A model generated the notes under the pieces. It did no database searches. It was not told the DNA's origin and saw only the letters and a program-made list of their open reading frames with translations. Below, one piece after another: positions 39,660 through 48,465 of a DNA stretch of 64,000 bases (position 1 is the stretch's first letter; the number at the start of each line of letters is the position of its first letter). The translations under genes and the position numbers were made by a program. This stretch comes from Herbaspirillum rhizosphaerae. GTDB lineage: Bacteria; Pseudomonadota; Gammaproteobacteria; Burkholderiales; Burkholderiaceae_D. The stretch covers positions 186,001-250,000 of the forward strand of contig NZ_LFLU01000002.1 of the NCBI RefSeq assembly GCF_001189965.1, in the 5' to 3' direction.

Positions 39660-41582
39660 TCAAGAGGATTTGCGCACGCGCAAATACCATTCGCACAGCA
39701 GCCGCACCTGCTTCGGTGTGTAGCCTTTGCTGACCATGCGATTGACGAAGTCTTCGTGCTTTTGCATTTCCTCGGTCGAACCCTTGGCGTTGAAGGAGAT
39801 CACCGGCAACAGGTCCTCGGTGTTGGAGAACATCTTCTTCTCGATCACCACGCGCAGTTTTTCGTAACTGGTCCACAGCGGGTTCTTGCCGCCGTTGTTC
39901 ACGCGTGCGCGCAGGACGAAGTTGACGATCTCGTTGCGGAAGTCCTTCGGATTGCTGATGCCGGCCGGTTTCTCGATCTTTTCCAGCTCCGCGTTCAGCG
40001 ATGCGCGGTCGAAACTCTCGCCGGTATCGTGATCGCGGAATTCCTGGTCCTGGATCCAGAAGTCGGCGTAGGTGACATAGCGGTCGAACACGTTCTGGCC
40101 GTATTCGGAATACGACTCCAGGTAAGCGGTCTGAATTTCCTTGCCGATGAATTCCGCATAGCGCGAGGCCAGCGTGTCCTTGACGAAGGACAGGTATTTT
40201 TGCTCCTGTTCGGGCGGGAATTGCTCGCGCTCGATCTGCTGCTCCAGTATGTACATCAGGTGCACCGGATTGGCGGCGATTTCGGTGGTGTCGAAGTTGA
40301 ACACGCGCGACAGGATCTTGAACGCGAAGCGCGTCGAGATGCCGGTCATGCCTTCGTCGACGCCGGCGTAGTCGCGGTATTCCTGATACGACTTGGCCTT
40401 GGGATCGGTGTCTTTCAGGTTCTCGCCGTCATACACCTGCATCTTGGAAATCAGGCTGGAGTTTTCCGGTTCGCCCAGGCGTGTGAGGATGGAGAACTGC
40501 GCCATCATTTTCAGCGTTCCCGGCGCGCAAATAGCCTTGGCCAGCGAGGAAGTGCGCAGCAATTTATCGTAGATGCGGATTTCTTCCGACACGCGCAGGC
40601 AATACGGCACCTTGACGATATAGATACGGTCGAGCAGCGCTTCGTTGTTCTTGTTGTTGCGGAAGGCTTTCCACTCCGATTCGTTGGAGTGGGCCAGGAT
40701 GACGCCGTCGAAGGGAATCGCGCCGAAACCTTCGGTGCCCTTGAAGTTGCCTTCCTGGGTCGCGGTCAGCAGCGGATGCAAGACCTTGATCGGCGCCTTG
40801 AACATTTCGACGAATTCCAGCAAGCCCTGGTTCGACAGGCACAGGCCGCCGGAGTAGCTGTAGGCGTCGGCGTCGTCCTGCGAGTATTGCTCGAGCTTGC
40901 GGATGTCGACCTTGCCGACCAGCGTGGAAATGTCCTGGTTGTTTTCGTCGCCCGGCTCGGTCTTGGAAATCGCGATCTGGCGCAGGATCGACGGATAGCG
41001 TTTGACCACGCGGAACTGGCGGATGTCGCCGTTGAACTCGTGCAGGCGCTTGACGGCCCATGGGCTCAGGATGGATTTGAGGTAGCGGCGCGGAATGCCG
41101 AACTGCTCTTCCAGGATTTGTCCGTCTTCTTCGTAATCGAACAAGCCCAGCGGCGATTCATTGACCGGCGAACCTTTGATCGAATAGAAGGGGATGTGCT
41201 CCATGAGCTGTTTGAGGCGCTCGGCGATGGACGACTTGCCGCCGCCGACCGGACCCAGCAGATACAGAATCTGCTTCTTTTCTTCCAGGCCTTGCGCGGC
41301 ATGGCGGAAGTAGGCGACCACTTGTTCGATGACTTCTTCCGCGCCGTAGAATTCTTTGAAGGCGGGATAGACCTTGATCACCTTGTTGGCGAACAGCCGG
41401 GACAAACGGGGATCTTCGCGAGTGTCGACCTTCTCGGGTTCGCCAATCGCCATCAGCATGCGTTCTGCGGCCGATGCATACACAGCTGGGTCGTTCTTGC
41501 AAAGACTCAGGTATTCTTCGAGCGAAAATTCTTCTTCTCTGGTTTTGTCAAAGCGACTCGCAAAGCTGCTGTAGATATCCAT
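39660..41582 (-). CDS. prkA: PrkA family serine protein kinase (YeaG-like)
   Basis: A 640-residue protein. The N-terminal AAA part has a P-loop at residues 110-118 (GPVGGGKSS), and the C-terminal third carries the PrkA kinase-like region. PrkA/YeaG proteins phosphorylate serine, and the Bacillus homologue has also been described as an ATP-dependent protease. It is the first gene of the prkA-yeaH-spoVR set, a conserved trio linked to RpoS-dependent starvation and persistence. Its promoter would lie in the 946-base gap to rpmH; I could not identify it. Confidence 0.94.
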   Translation of the reverse strand: MDIYSSFASRFDKTREEEFSLEEYLSLCKNDPAVYASAAERMLMAIGEPEKVDTREDPRLSRLFANKVIKVYPAFKEFYGAEEVIEQVVAYFRHAAQGLEEKKQILYLLGPVGGGKSSIAERLKQLMEHIPFYSIKGSPVNESPLGLFDYEEDGQILEEQFGIPRRYLKSILSPWAVKRLHEFNGDIRQFRVVKRYPSILRQIAISKTEPGDENNQDISTLVGKVDIRKLEQYSQDDADAYSYSGGLCLSNQGLLEFVEMFKAPIKVLHPLLTATQEGNFKGTEGFGAIPFDGVILAHSNESEWKAFRNNKNNEALLDRIYIVKVPYCLRVSEEIRIYDKLLRTSSLAKAICAPGTLKMMAQFSILTRLGEPENSSLISKMQVYDGENLKDTDPKAKSYQEYRDYAGVDEGMTGISTRFAFKILSRVFNFDTTEIAANPVHLMYILEQQIEREQFPPEQEQKYLSFVKDTLASRYAEFIGKEIQTAYLESYSEYGQNVFDRYVTYADFWIQDQEFRDHDTGESFDRASLNAELEKIEKPAGISNPKDFRNEIVNFVLRARVNNGGKNPLWTSYEKLRVVIEKKMFSNTEDLLPVISFNAKGSTEEMQKHEDFVNRMVSKGYTPKQVRLLCEWYLRVRKSS

Positions 41583-42528
41583 ACCACCTCCGTAACTTCA
41601 ATGAGACAACAAATTGCAAATTGAATACGTGCGTTATGTTCTTAGATTTATCGACCGCGTTTCCTGAGTACTGTTGCTGATCATTTTCACTATCGTGCGC
41701 GCGTTTGAATTTTTCAACTTTGCACATCTGTGAACTTCGACCAAAAAATCAAATTTTCGTTTTTATTCTATTCCTTTTTTACAGAAGCAATGTGGCACGT
41801 TTTGTTTCAGCGTACTGCGAAATCATTTTCCTATATTCAAAAGCACCCGGCGTTTTGCCAGCCATCTTTTCGATATGCCAAAGCACCTGTTCTTTGTGTG
41901 GGATTTTGGTGTTGGTCCCTGTTCCTTCAATGGTTGAACGAGAACGCCGGTTGACCTTGCCCAAAGATTTGTCCGGCAGCCGCGCAGGCGAATCGGCGCG
42001 GGGCCGGCGGGCGACTTTTTGGTCTCTTTTTGCGAGGCTTTGTGATGTGTTAGCGCAATGCAAGTTTGATGCCGGGTGGTTGTGGCGACGGCGATGCGGT
42101 GCGTCTGCGTCTCGCCGGGGTTTTGAAAGTTGCCGGATCGCATGCTGCGTGTTTGTTGCTTTCTTGCCATGTGACCTGGGCACAACGGCGTCGGCGATAT
42201 GCCTTGGTTATGTATTTTGTCTTTCTGATAGCAAAAAAATGATCTTTCTCTGGGAATGCGTCGCTTATTGTCGCCGTCGGGGCAGGGGGCAGTCATCCTA
42301 GGGGCGTCTCGCGGAAAGACGCAAAGTAGATAAGTCATTGACAAACAAGTGAAAAATGCAGTCTAATTCAGGGTTCACCATCCGTTGAATTGCGTTCGTG
42401 CTGTGGCCTTGCGGTTTCGGCTCTCAAATGCCTCTCTGATATTTGAAGAGGCACGCGCAGAAAAACAGAAATTCCGCGGAGATTCCGAAGTATTTTTGCC
42501 GATTATTGATTAAGTAAGCGAGTCCAAC
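41583..42528. other. Long gene-free region between prkA and rpmH
   Basis: In many bacteria dnaA and oriC lie beside rpmH, but this 946-base stretch has no dnaA and no TTATCCACA-type DnaA box. Its flanks (41583-41900 and 42200-42528) are AT-rich, while the centre (about 41940-42180) is GC-rich. Open frames run through it on both strands (for example 41705-42301 plus and 41823-42344 minus), but their composition (runs of Arg, Cys and Trp) is not protein-like. The rpmH promoter is at 42338-42367. The prkA promoter must also lie here. The remainder is unexplained. Confidence 0.6.
42338..42367 (+). promoter_or_regulatory. Sigma70-type promoter of rpmH-rnpA
   Basis: A perfect -35 TTGACA (42338-42343) and a -10 TCTAAT (42362-42367) lie 18 bases apart. 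Transcription would begin near 42374, giving a leader of about 155 bases before rpmH. Confidence 0.78.
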
Positions 42529-42666
42529 ATGAAACGTACCTACCAACCTTCCGTCGTGCGTCGTAAGCGTACTCACGGTTTCCGCGCACGCATGGCAACC
42601 CGTGGTGGCCGCGCTGTGATCAACGCACGCCGCGCCAAGGGCCGCAAGCGTCTGGCAGCGGTTTAA
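42529..42666 (+). CDS. rpmH: Ribosomal protein bL34
   Basis: A 45-residue very basic protein: [20 protein letters not shown], then a Thr-Arg-Gly-Gly-Arg turn, [12 protein letters not shown] and Ala-Ala-Val. This is the complete L34 of the large ribosomal subunit. It is the usual first gene before rnpA, 42 bases upstream of it. The ribosome site is weak (AAGCGAG). Confidence 0.98.
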   Translation: MKRTYQPSVVRRKRTHGFRARMATRGGRAVINARRAKGRKRLAAV

Positions 42667-42708
42667 TACCTGCTCCATACAACGCCAGAAAAGTGCGCTG
42701 CTGTTTGT

Positions 42709-43119
42709 GTGACAGGCGATTCTTCCTATCTCTACTCACGCGATCAGCGAATCGTTAAAACGGATGAGTTTTCATCCGTTTTTCGTTTGCGACCGGTGTA
42801 TCGTACAGCGCATTTCGTACTGTATGCCCGCAACAACGACTTGCCGCTAGCCCGTCTGGGTGTCGTCGCCGCCAAACGCATGGCGCCGCGCGCGGTCACC
42901 CGGAACACGATCAAACGCGTTACCCGCGAGTTGTTCCGGCAAACGGCATTGGCATTGCCCCAGGTAGATTGCATTGTGCGTTTGTCGAAGCCGGTCAACA
43001 GCAAGAGCGGGCCGGCGACCAACGCGAAACTGAAAGCGGAATTGCGCGAAGAGCTGTCACAGTTGTTCACCTTTTTGCTGAACGCGACAGCCTTTGCCGG
43101 GAAGCCAGGAAATAAGTGA
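42709..43119 (+). CDS. rnpA: Ribonuclease P protein component
   Basis: A 136-residue basic protein with the family motif [14 protein letters not shown] (the RNR-type RNA-binding helix) preceded by [14 protein letters not shown]. It is the protein cofactor of the RNase P ribozyme that matures tRNA 5' ends. The start is GTG at 42709. The stop overlaps the next start (TGATG), so translation is probably coupled with yidD. Confidence 0.94.
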   Translation: MTGDSSYLYSRDQRIVKTDEFSSVFRLRPVYRTAHFVLYARNNDLPLARLGVVAAKRMAPRAVTRNTIKRVTRELFRQTALALPQVDCIVRLSKPVNSKSGPATNAKLKAELREELSQLFTFLLNATAFAGKPGNK

Positions 43120-43388
43120 TGAAAACGCCTTTACTCCTGCTGTTACGCGCCTACAAGCTGGGAGTCAGCCCCTATCTCGGGCAGAATTGCCGTTTCTATC
43201 CCAGCTGTTCGGACTATGCAGCAGAAGCCATTCGCCGCCACGGCGCATGGAAAGGCAGCGTGCTTGCCGGCAAACGCCTGTGCAAGTGCCATCCCTGGCA
43301 TCCAGGCGGACTCGACCCCGTGCCCGACTCTACCACCCCAGATTCTTCCTCTCCTACTGTAACCGCTGGCGGTTGCAGCCACTCCTGA
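43119..43388 (+). CDS. yidD: Membrane protein insertion efficiency factor YidD
   Basis: An 89-residue protein with the YidD core [31 protein letters not shown], and [13 protein letters not shown]. The three conserved cysteines are all present. It assists YidC-dependent membrane insertion at the inner membrane. The ATG at 43119 overlaps the rnpA stop by one base. The order rnpA-yidD-yidC is standard. Confidence 0.94.
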   Translation: MKTPLLLLLRAYKLGVSPYLGQNCRFYPSCSDYAAEAIRRHGAWKGSVLAGKRLCKCHPWHPGGLDPVPDSTTPDSSSPTVTAGGCSHS

Positions 43389-43407
43389 TTTATTGGTCAA
43401 TACTCTT

Positions 43408-45060
43408 ATGGATATCAAACGTACCGTCCTGTGGGTTGTCTTCTCGTTTTCCCTGTTGTTGCTTTGGGACAGCTGGCAACGCCATAACGGCAAGCCGTCG
43501 ATGTTTTTCCCGACGGCAACCCAAGAGGCGACACCGGCCGCTGCCGGCGCTGACCCGTCCAAATCGCCTGTGCCGCAAGTCGCCGGCGCTGCTGGTACAA
43601 CTGCCGGCGCAGCGGATGTTGCCGGTGGCCTGCCGGCTGCTAAGGGTGAGACCATCACCATCACGACCGATGTCGTCAAGGCGGACATCGACACCGTCGG
43701 CGGCGAGCTCAAGCGTCTGGAACTGTTGAAACACCGCGACACCGTCGACCCGACCAAGAACCTGGTCCTGTTCGACTCCAGCGCCGGCCACACCTATCTG
43801 GCCGAATCCGGCCTGATCGGCGGCCAGTTCCCGACCCACAAGTCGATCTTCACCGCCAAGCCGGGCGCACGCGCGCTGGACAACGGCAATGAAGTCCAGC
43901 TGGTGCTGGAAGCGCAGGAAAACGGCGTCAAGCTGACCAAGACCTACACCTTCAAGCGCGGCGACTACGTCATCGACCTGAAGCACACCGTCACCAACGA
44001 CAGCGCTGCCGCGATCACGCCATCGCTGTACCTGCAACTGGTGCGCGACGGCAACAAGCCGGGCGGCGAATCGCATTTCTACAGCACCTTTACCGGTCCT
44101 GCGGTCTACACCGATGCCGAAAAATTCCAGAAGCTGACCTTCGAGAAGATCGAAGAAGGCAAGGAACAGCACGCCAACAAGTCCGACAACGGCTGGATCG
44201 CGCTGGTGCAGCACTATTTCGTCTCGGCCTTCATCCCGCCTGAAAAAGCGCAGCGCGACATCTTCACCAAGAAGATCGGCACCAACCTGTACGCAGTCGG
44301 CAATATCCTGCCGCTGGGCACGGTTGCTCCGGGCGCCAGCGTCACCATGGACGCGCGCCTGTACTCCGGTCCGCAAGAATCTTCCGTGCTGGAAAAGACT
44401 ACGCCAGGCTTGGAACTGGTCAAGGATTACGGCTGGCTGACCATCATCGCCAAGCCGATCTTCTGGCTGATGATCCACATCCATGCCTACGTCGGCAACT
44501 GGGGCTGGACCATCATTCTGCTGACCATGCTGATCAAGGCGGTGTTCTTCCCATTGTCGGCTGCCAGCTATCGCAGCATGGCCAAGATGAAGGCCGTTAC
44601 GCCGAAGATGACCGCGATCCGCGAGCGTCACAAGGGCGATCCGCAAGCCATGAACCGCGAAATGATGTCGCTGTACAAGACCGAAAAGATCAACCCGCTC
44701 GGTGGCTGTCTGCCGATCGTGATTCAGATCCCGGTGTTCATTTCGCTGTACTGGGTGCTGCTGGCCAGCGTTGAAATGCGCGGCGCGCCATGGCTGGGCT
44801 GGATCCACGATCTGACCGCGCCTGATCCGTTCTACATCCTGCCGGTGCTGATGGCTGTATCGATGTTCATCCAGACCAAGCTCAACCCGACGCCTCCGGA
44901 TCCGGTGCAAGCCAAGGTCATGATGTTCATGCCTATCGTGTTCTCGGTGATGTTCTTCTTCTTCCCGTCCGGCCTCGTGCTGTACTGGGTCGTGAACAAC
45001 GTCCTGTCGATCACGCAGCAATGGGTCATCACCAGAAAGCTGCAGGCAGGCAAGGCTTAA
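43408..45060 (+). CDS. yidC: Membrane protein insertase YidC
   Basis: A 550-residue protein beginning [20 protein letters not shown] (N-terminal span), followed by a Pro/Ala-rich linker, the large periplasmic beta domain (residues about 75-345) and five C-terminal spans. The conserved core contains [18 protein letters not shown] and [16 protein letters not shown]. It inserts and folds inner-membrane proteins, including ATP synthase subunit c, alone or with SecYEG. I use the ATG at 43408; an earlier GTG at 43393 is less like the family. Confidence 0.97.
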   Translation: MDIKRTVLWVVFSFSLLLLWDSWQRHNGKPSMFFPTATQEATPAAAGADPSKSPVPQVAGAAGTTAGAADVAGGLPAAKGETITITTDVVKADIDTVGGELKRLELLKHRDTVDPTKNLVLFDSSAGHTYLAESGLIGGQFPTHKSIFTAKPGARALDNGNEVQLVLEAQENGVKLTKTYTFKRGDYVIDLKHTVTNDSAAAITPSLYLQLVRDGNKPGGESHFYSTFTGPAVYTDAEKFQKLTFEKIEEGKEQHANKSDNGWIALVQHYFVSAFIPPEKAQRDIFTKKIGTNLYAVGNILPLGTVAPGASVTMDARLYSGPQESSVLEKTTPGLELVKDYGWLTIIAKPIFWLMIHIHAYVGNWGWTIILLTMLIKAVFFPLSAASYRSMAKMKAVTPKMTAIRERHKGDPQAMNREMMSLYKTEKINPLGGCLPIVIQIPVFISLYWVLLASVEMRGAPWLGWIHDLTAPDPFYILPVLMAVSMFIQTKLNPTPPDPVQAKVMMFMPIVFSVMFFFFPSGLVLYWVVNNVLSITQQWVITRKLQAGKA

Positions 45061-45089
45061 CGACCTGATTGTGAGTCACTTGTTAGTCG

Positions 45090-45127
45090 AAAAAGCCCGT
45101 GGCATGATTTTCACGGGCTTTTTTTTC
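45090..45127 (+). terminator. Terminator after yidC
   Basis: AAAAGCCCGTG and CACGGGCTTTT form an 11-bp stem with a 10-base loop, followed by T8. It separates yidC from mnmE. Confidence 0.92.
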
Positions 45128-45165
45128 GTCTTTGTTTTCCTCTTTTTTGAAAAGCAGTGCGCATC

Positions 45166-46572
45166 ATGACTCTCGACACCTCTCCCATCGCCGCCATCGC
45201 CACCGCTCCGGGACGCGGCGGCATCGGCGTGGTCCGCATCTCCGGCAAGAACCTGTGGCCCGTGGTCCAGGCGATTTGCGGCAAGGACGAAAGCTCGCTG
45301 ACGCCGCGCCAGGCGATCTATCTGCCGTTCAGGCGTGCCGACGGCAGCGCGATCGATCAGGGGTTGGCGATCTATTTCAAGGCGCCGCATTCCTATACCG
45401 GCGAAGACGTGCTGGAGTTGCAAGGCCACGGCGGCCCGGTGGTCATGCAGATGCTGCTGGCGCGCTGCCTCGAAGCCGGCACCGGGATTGGTCTGCGCCT
45501 GGCGGAGCCGGGCGAATTCACGCAACGCGCCTTCCTCAACGACAAGCTCGATCTGGCGCAGGCGGAAGCGGTTGCCGATCTGATCGAAGCGTCTACTGAA
45601 GCCGCTGCCAAGTCGGCCTCGGAATCCTTGTCCGGCGCTTTCTCCAAAGTGATCCACGATCTGGTGAACAAGGTCACCAACCTGCGCATGCTGGTGGAGG
45701 CGACACTGGATTTCCCGGAAGAAGAAATCGACTTCCTCGAACAGTCCGACGCGCGCGGCCAGCTCGCCGCGATCCGCGCCACGCTCGACGATGTCTTCAT
45801 GCATGCCTCGCAGGGCGCCTTGCTGCGCGACGGTCTCAATGTCGTGCTGGCAGGCAAGCCGAACGTCGGCAAGTCGTCGCTGCTGAATGTACTGGCCGGT
45901 TCCGATGTCGCCATCGTGACGCCGATCGCCGGCACCACGCGCGACAAGGTCACCGAGACGATCCAGATCGAAGGCATGCCGCTCAACATCATCGATACTG
46001 CCGGTATCCGTGAAACCGGCGAGGACGGCAGCGGTCCCGACGAAGTCGAGCGCATCGGCATCGAACGTACCTGGGGCGAGGTCGCAAAAGCAGACGTCAT
46101 CCTGCACATGCTCGACGCCGATCACGGGCCGACACTGGAAGACGAAAAGATCACCGAGCGTTTTCCGGACGGCATTCCCGTCATCCGTATCTGGAACAAG
46201 ATCGACCGTTCCGGGCACAAGCCGGGCGTCGATCAGATGTCCGACGCCACGCATATCTATTTGTCGGCCATTGATCATCTCGGCATCGATCTGTTGCGCG
46301 GAGAACTGCTGCGCATCGCCGGCTGGCAGCAGACGGTGGAGTCGCGCTACCTGGCGCGCGAGCGCCATCTGATTGCCCTGAAGGCGGCGCGCGAATATCT
46401 GGAAAGCGCCGCCGCGCACGCGTCCGTCGACAACCAGGCCAGCGACAAATCGCTCGATCTGTTTGCGGAAGAGTTGCGCCTGGCGCAGGAACGTTTGAGC
46501 AGCATTACCGGCAAGTTCACGCCGGACGATTTGCTGGGCGTGATCTTTTCTCGCTTCTGTATCGGCAAGTAA
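45166..46572 (+). CDS. mnmE: tRNA modification GTPase MnmE
   Basis: A 468-residue protein with an N-terminal folate-binding domain ([20 protein letters not shown]) and a central G domain. The G domain has GKPNVGKSS at residues 230-238, GTTRDKV, DTAGIRE and NKID. The C-terminus is CIGK, with the catalytic Cys. With MnmG it installs the xm5U34 modification in several tRNAs. I use the ATG at 45166; a GTG at 45157 would add three residues. No strong ribosome site is visible for either. Confidence 0.97.
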   Translation: MTLDTSPIAAIATAPGRGGIGVVRISGKNLWPVVQAICGKDESSLTPRQAIYLPFRRADGSAIDQGLAIYFKAPHSYTGEDVLELQGHGGPVVMQMLLARCLEAGTGIGLRLAEPGEFTQRAFLNDKLDLAQAEAVADLIEASTEAAAKSASESLSGAFSKVIHDLVNKVTNLRMLVEATLDFPEEEIDFLEQSDARGQLAAIRATLDDVFMHASQGALLRDGLNVVLAGKPNVGKSSLLNVLAGSDVAIVTPIAGTTRDKVTETIQIEGMPLNIIDTAGIRETGEDGSGPDEVERIGIERTWGEVAKADVILHMLDADHGPTLEDEKITERFPDGIPVIRIWNKIDRSGHKPGVDQMSDATHIYLSAIDHLGIDLLRGELLRIAGWQQTVESRYLARERHLIALKAAREYLESAAAHASVDNQASDKSLDLFAEELRLAQERLSSITGKFTPDDLLGVIFSRFCIGK

Positions 46573-46620
46573 TTCCGAAGACGTGATGCGCTACCTGCGG
46601 GGGAGTATGTGAGACACGAT

Positions 46621-46640
46621 CCTGTAACGGATGTTACAGG
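46621..46640. promoter_or_regulatory. Perfect short palindrome after mnmE
   Basis: CCTGTAAC and GTTACAGG are perfect inverted arms with a 4-base spacer (GGAT). There is no T-run directly after it, so it is not a normal terminator; it may be an operator or an mRNA hairpin. It lies 48 bases after mnmE. Confidence 0.4.
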
Positions 46641-46728
46641 GTGTAAAAACGATAGAAGGGCGGGTGAGGGGACGGTATCTTGAGCACTCCCTCCCCTCCA
46701 ATTCATCACCCCCCTGAGGATTGGATTT

Positions 46729-46761
46729 AACCCGCAAGCCGCAAGGCCTGCGGGTTTTTTT
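46729..46761. terminator. Terminator between mnmE and the convergent small gene
   Basis: AACCCGCA pairs with TGCGGGTT around a 12-base loop, followed by T7 on the plus strand. It closes the mnmE unit. Confidence 0.88.
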
Positions 46762-46788
46762 ATGCCGGGATGTTTTGCCCAGCTGCCG

Positions 46789-46980
46789 TCAGACTTCTTC
46801 GGTACGGTCGTGCGGCGCAGTCTGCAAGATCGCCGACGGCGGATACAACTGCATGGCGTTGTGCAATTTGCCGATGGCGCGGCACATGTCTTCAAAGCCG
46901 CTGGCCTCCACCTTCGATTTGAACTGGTAGATGGTGCCGTCGACCCAGACTTCGCGCTCGGCTTCTCTGAGGATGTTCAT
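46789..46980 (-). CDS. Small conserved-looking hypothetical protein
   Basis: A 63-residue protein: MNILREAEREVWVDGTIYQF opens it, and a helix with EDMCRAIGKLHNAMQLYPP follows. GGAG lies 8 bases before the ATG, and codon use fits the neighbours, so I consider it real. There is no signal peptide or membrane span. The opening reads like a short beta-hairpin followed by helices. I do not recognise the family and assign no function. It converges on mnmE and shares the terminator region. Confidence 0.6.
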   Translation of the reverse strand: MNILREAEREVWVDGTIYQFKSKVEASGFEDMCRAIGKLHNAMQLYPPSAILQTAPHDRTEEV

Positions 46981-47152
46981 GGGTTTGTCTCCGTATGTTT
47001 TTTATATGCTCAGAGCTTAGCATGGCGCGCCGGAAACGCAAGCCGGAAGCGGGTTGCAGCGCAGTAGTTTCTTGTTGCAATACCTTGACGGCGCTTAGCA
47101 GGTTTTGTTTGTACAGTCGCACGACGATGAATGCTTGTTGGAAGGAATGGTC

Positions 47153-47305
47153 ATGCGACGTCTCGGTTTGCTGGTTGGATCCCTGGTCTTGTTGTTTTCG
47201 CTGGGAGGCTGCGTCTGCGCGCCGTGGCTGTGCGGTCCCGGCCCGGGCGGCTGGGGTGGAGGCGGCGGCCCCCGTGGCGGTGGCGACGGGCCGGGACCGC
47301 GTTGA
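47153..47305 (+). CDS. Small glycine-rich lipoprotein
   Basis: A 50-residue protein with a complete lipoprotein signal peptide (RRLGLLVGSLVLLFSLGGC, Cys20 as the lipidated residue) followed by a tiny mature part of Cys, Trp, Pro, Gly and Arg (VCAPWLCGPGPGGWGGGG). GAAGGA lies 7-12 bases before the ATG. An ATG two codons earlier (47147) is also possible. With about 30 mature residues it has no room for an enzyme. It may be an envelope-stress or cell-surface peptide. No homologue is recognised. Confidence 0.65.
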   Translation: MRRLGLLVGSLVLLFSLGGCVCAPWLCGPGPGGWGGGGGPRGGGDGPGPR

Positions 47306-47451
47306 AGCCGGCATCTGCCGTGCATTTGATGCACGACATGGCGCGGCGCCCAGGCAGATCCGGGGCGCGCTCTGCAGACCGGAAAAACACCTGCTAAGAT
47401 GCCCGTCTGCTCGTTTTGCAGAGCAACATATTTCACTCATCTGGAGCCACA

Positions 47452-48048
47452 ATGTCGCAAACCAACCCACGCGTTGCCGATCATCCTATCGATCCCCAAT
47501 TCCTGAATCGCTGGTCGCCGCGCGCCTACACCGGCGCCGATATTTCCGAAGAAACGGTGTTGACCTTTCTGGAAGCCGCACGCTGGGCGCCCTCGGCCTA
47601 CAACTCGCAGCCATGGCGTTTCGTCTTCGCCCGTCGCGGCACGCCGCAATGGGACAGCCTGCTGGGCCTGCTGAACGAATTCAACCGCGGCTGGGCGGAG
47701 AAGGCATCGGTGCTGATCATCGTATTGTCCAAGACCACCATGATCCCGCCAGGCACAACGACACCGGTTCCTGCAGGCACGCACGCATTCGACACCGGCT
47801 CGGCCTGGGCCTATCTGGCGTTGCAAGCGAGCTTGTCCGGTTGGCACGCGCATGCGATGGCCGGCTTCGATAAAGAAAAGTCGCGCATCGAACTGGGCGT
47901 CCCTGCGGAATACTCGATCGAAGCCGCCGTGGCGATCGGCAAACTGGGCGACAAATCGATCCTGCCGGAAGGTCTGCAAGCCCGTGAACTGCCCGGCCCG
48001 CGCGAGCCGCTGAGCAAATTGGCGTTCGAAGGCAAATTTCAGGATTAA
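47452..48048 (+). CDS. Nitroreductase family protein
   Basis: A 198-residue FMN-dependent nitroreductase-like protein. The FMN-binding segments are RWSPRAYTGADIS near the N-terminus, AARWAPSAYNSQPWRFVFA, and the C-terminal AVAIGKLGDKSIL. A mid-region (GSAWAYLALQASLSGWHAHA) matches the dimer helix. Family members reduce nitroaromatics, quinones or enals with NAD(P)H; the natural substrate is unknown. I use the ATG at 47452, with TGGAG upstream. Confidence 0.87.
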   Translation: MSQTNPRVADHPIDPQFLNRWSPRAYTGADISEETVLTFLEAARWAPSAYNSQPWRFVFARRGTPQWDSLLGLLNEFNRGWAEKASVLIIVLSKTTMIPPGTTTPVPAGTHAFDTGSAWAYLALQASLSGWHAHAMAGFDKEKSRIELGVPAEYSIEAAVAIGKLGDKSILPEGLQARELPGPREPLSKLAFEGKFQD

Positions 48049-48086
48049 TTTGTAGAAAAGTACTGGAATTCCTGGGAAAGCTCCGC

Positions 48087-48092
48087 TATAAT
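48087..48092 (+). promoter_or_regulatory. Candidate -10 box for tRNA-Asp
   Basis: A perfect TATAAT lies 34 bases before the tRNA. The sequence 17 bases upstream (TGGAAT) is only a weak -35. Confidence 0.5.
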
Positions 48093-48125
48093 TGCGGTCT
48101 TTCAGCGAGACTGAAAACCAAATCT

Positions 48126-48202
48126 GGAGTGGTAGTTCAGTTGGTTAGAATACCGGCCTGTCACGCCGGGGGTCGCGGGTTCGAGCCCCGTCCGCTCCGC
48201 CA
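48126..48202 (+). tRNA. tRNA-Asp (GTC)
   Basis: A 77-base cloverleaf. The acceptor stem GGAGTGG pairs with CCGCTCC (one T-G pair), the D arm carries TAGTTCAGTTGGTTAGAA, and the T arm carries GGGTTCGAGCCCC. The anticodon stem CCGGC/GCCGG holds loop CTGTCAC, anticodon GTC. CCA is encoded. Confidence 0.97.
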
Positions 48203-48208
48203 AAACAC

Positions 48209-48236
48209 AAACGCCTGCGCAAGCAGGCGTTTTTGT
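48209..48236 (+). terminator. Terminator of tRNA-Asp
   Basis: AAACGCCTGC and GCAGGCGTTT pair with a short GCAA loop, followed by a T-rich run. Confidence 0.88.
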
Positions 48237-48249
48237 TTGTATCGTCACT

Positions 48250-48369
48250 TTTTTCCCGAAGGGAAAACGAATTAGCGGAGCGGAGAGAGCCGCCTGCGCG
48301 GCTCTCGGCGGGGCTCGAAGGGTTTCGCTTGCAAGCGAAACCGCGGCCTGCGGAACGTAGGCGAGCCCC
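48250..48369. repeat. Multi-branched palindromic region
   Basis: Several perfect stems lie in 120 bases: TTTCCC/GGGAAA (about 48250-48267), GAGAGCCGC/GCGGCTCTC with a CTGC loop (48285-48306), and an outer GGGGCTCG/CGAGCCCC stem (48310-48317 with 48362-48369). The outer stem encloses a 22-base perfect palindrome starting GGTTTCGC (48321-48342) and a CCGC/GCGG hairpin. The fold is a three-way junction. It lies between the tRNA-Asp terminator and the EF-G terminator. No gene is supported here. Confidence 0.7.
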
Positions 48370-48383
48370 AATGCCTCGCAGAA

Positions 48384-48423
48384 GCAAAAGCCCCGCTTAG
48401 TGCAAACTAAGCGGGGCTTTTGC
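48384..48423. terminator. Terminator of the elongation factor G gene
   Basis: A 17-bp perfect stem (GCAAAAGCCCCGCTTAG and its complement) around TGCAAA. Read on the minus strand it follows the EF-G stop by about 40 bases and ends in a T-run. Confidence 0.9.
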
Positions 48424-48465
48424 GTCGTAGAAAGAGCTAACGAAGTTTGGCAATCGATCGAAGCG

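Noticed and set aside
41705..42344. Overlapping open frames on both strands between prkA and rpmH (198 and 173 codons)
   Set aside because: Composition is not protein-like, no ribosome sites were seen, and both strands are open in the same GC-rich core; listed as non-coding instead.
41583..42528. oriC beside rpmH
   Set aside because: No TTATCCACA-type DnaA box and no dnaA gene in the spacer.
48102..48387. Minus-strand frames across tRNA-Asp and its downstream palindromes (about 80-89 codons)
   Set aside because: The frame reads the complement of the tRNA (GLEPATPGVTGRYSNQLNYH), a well-known spurious product of tRNA antisense.
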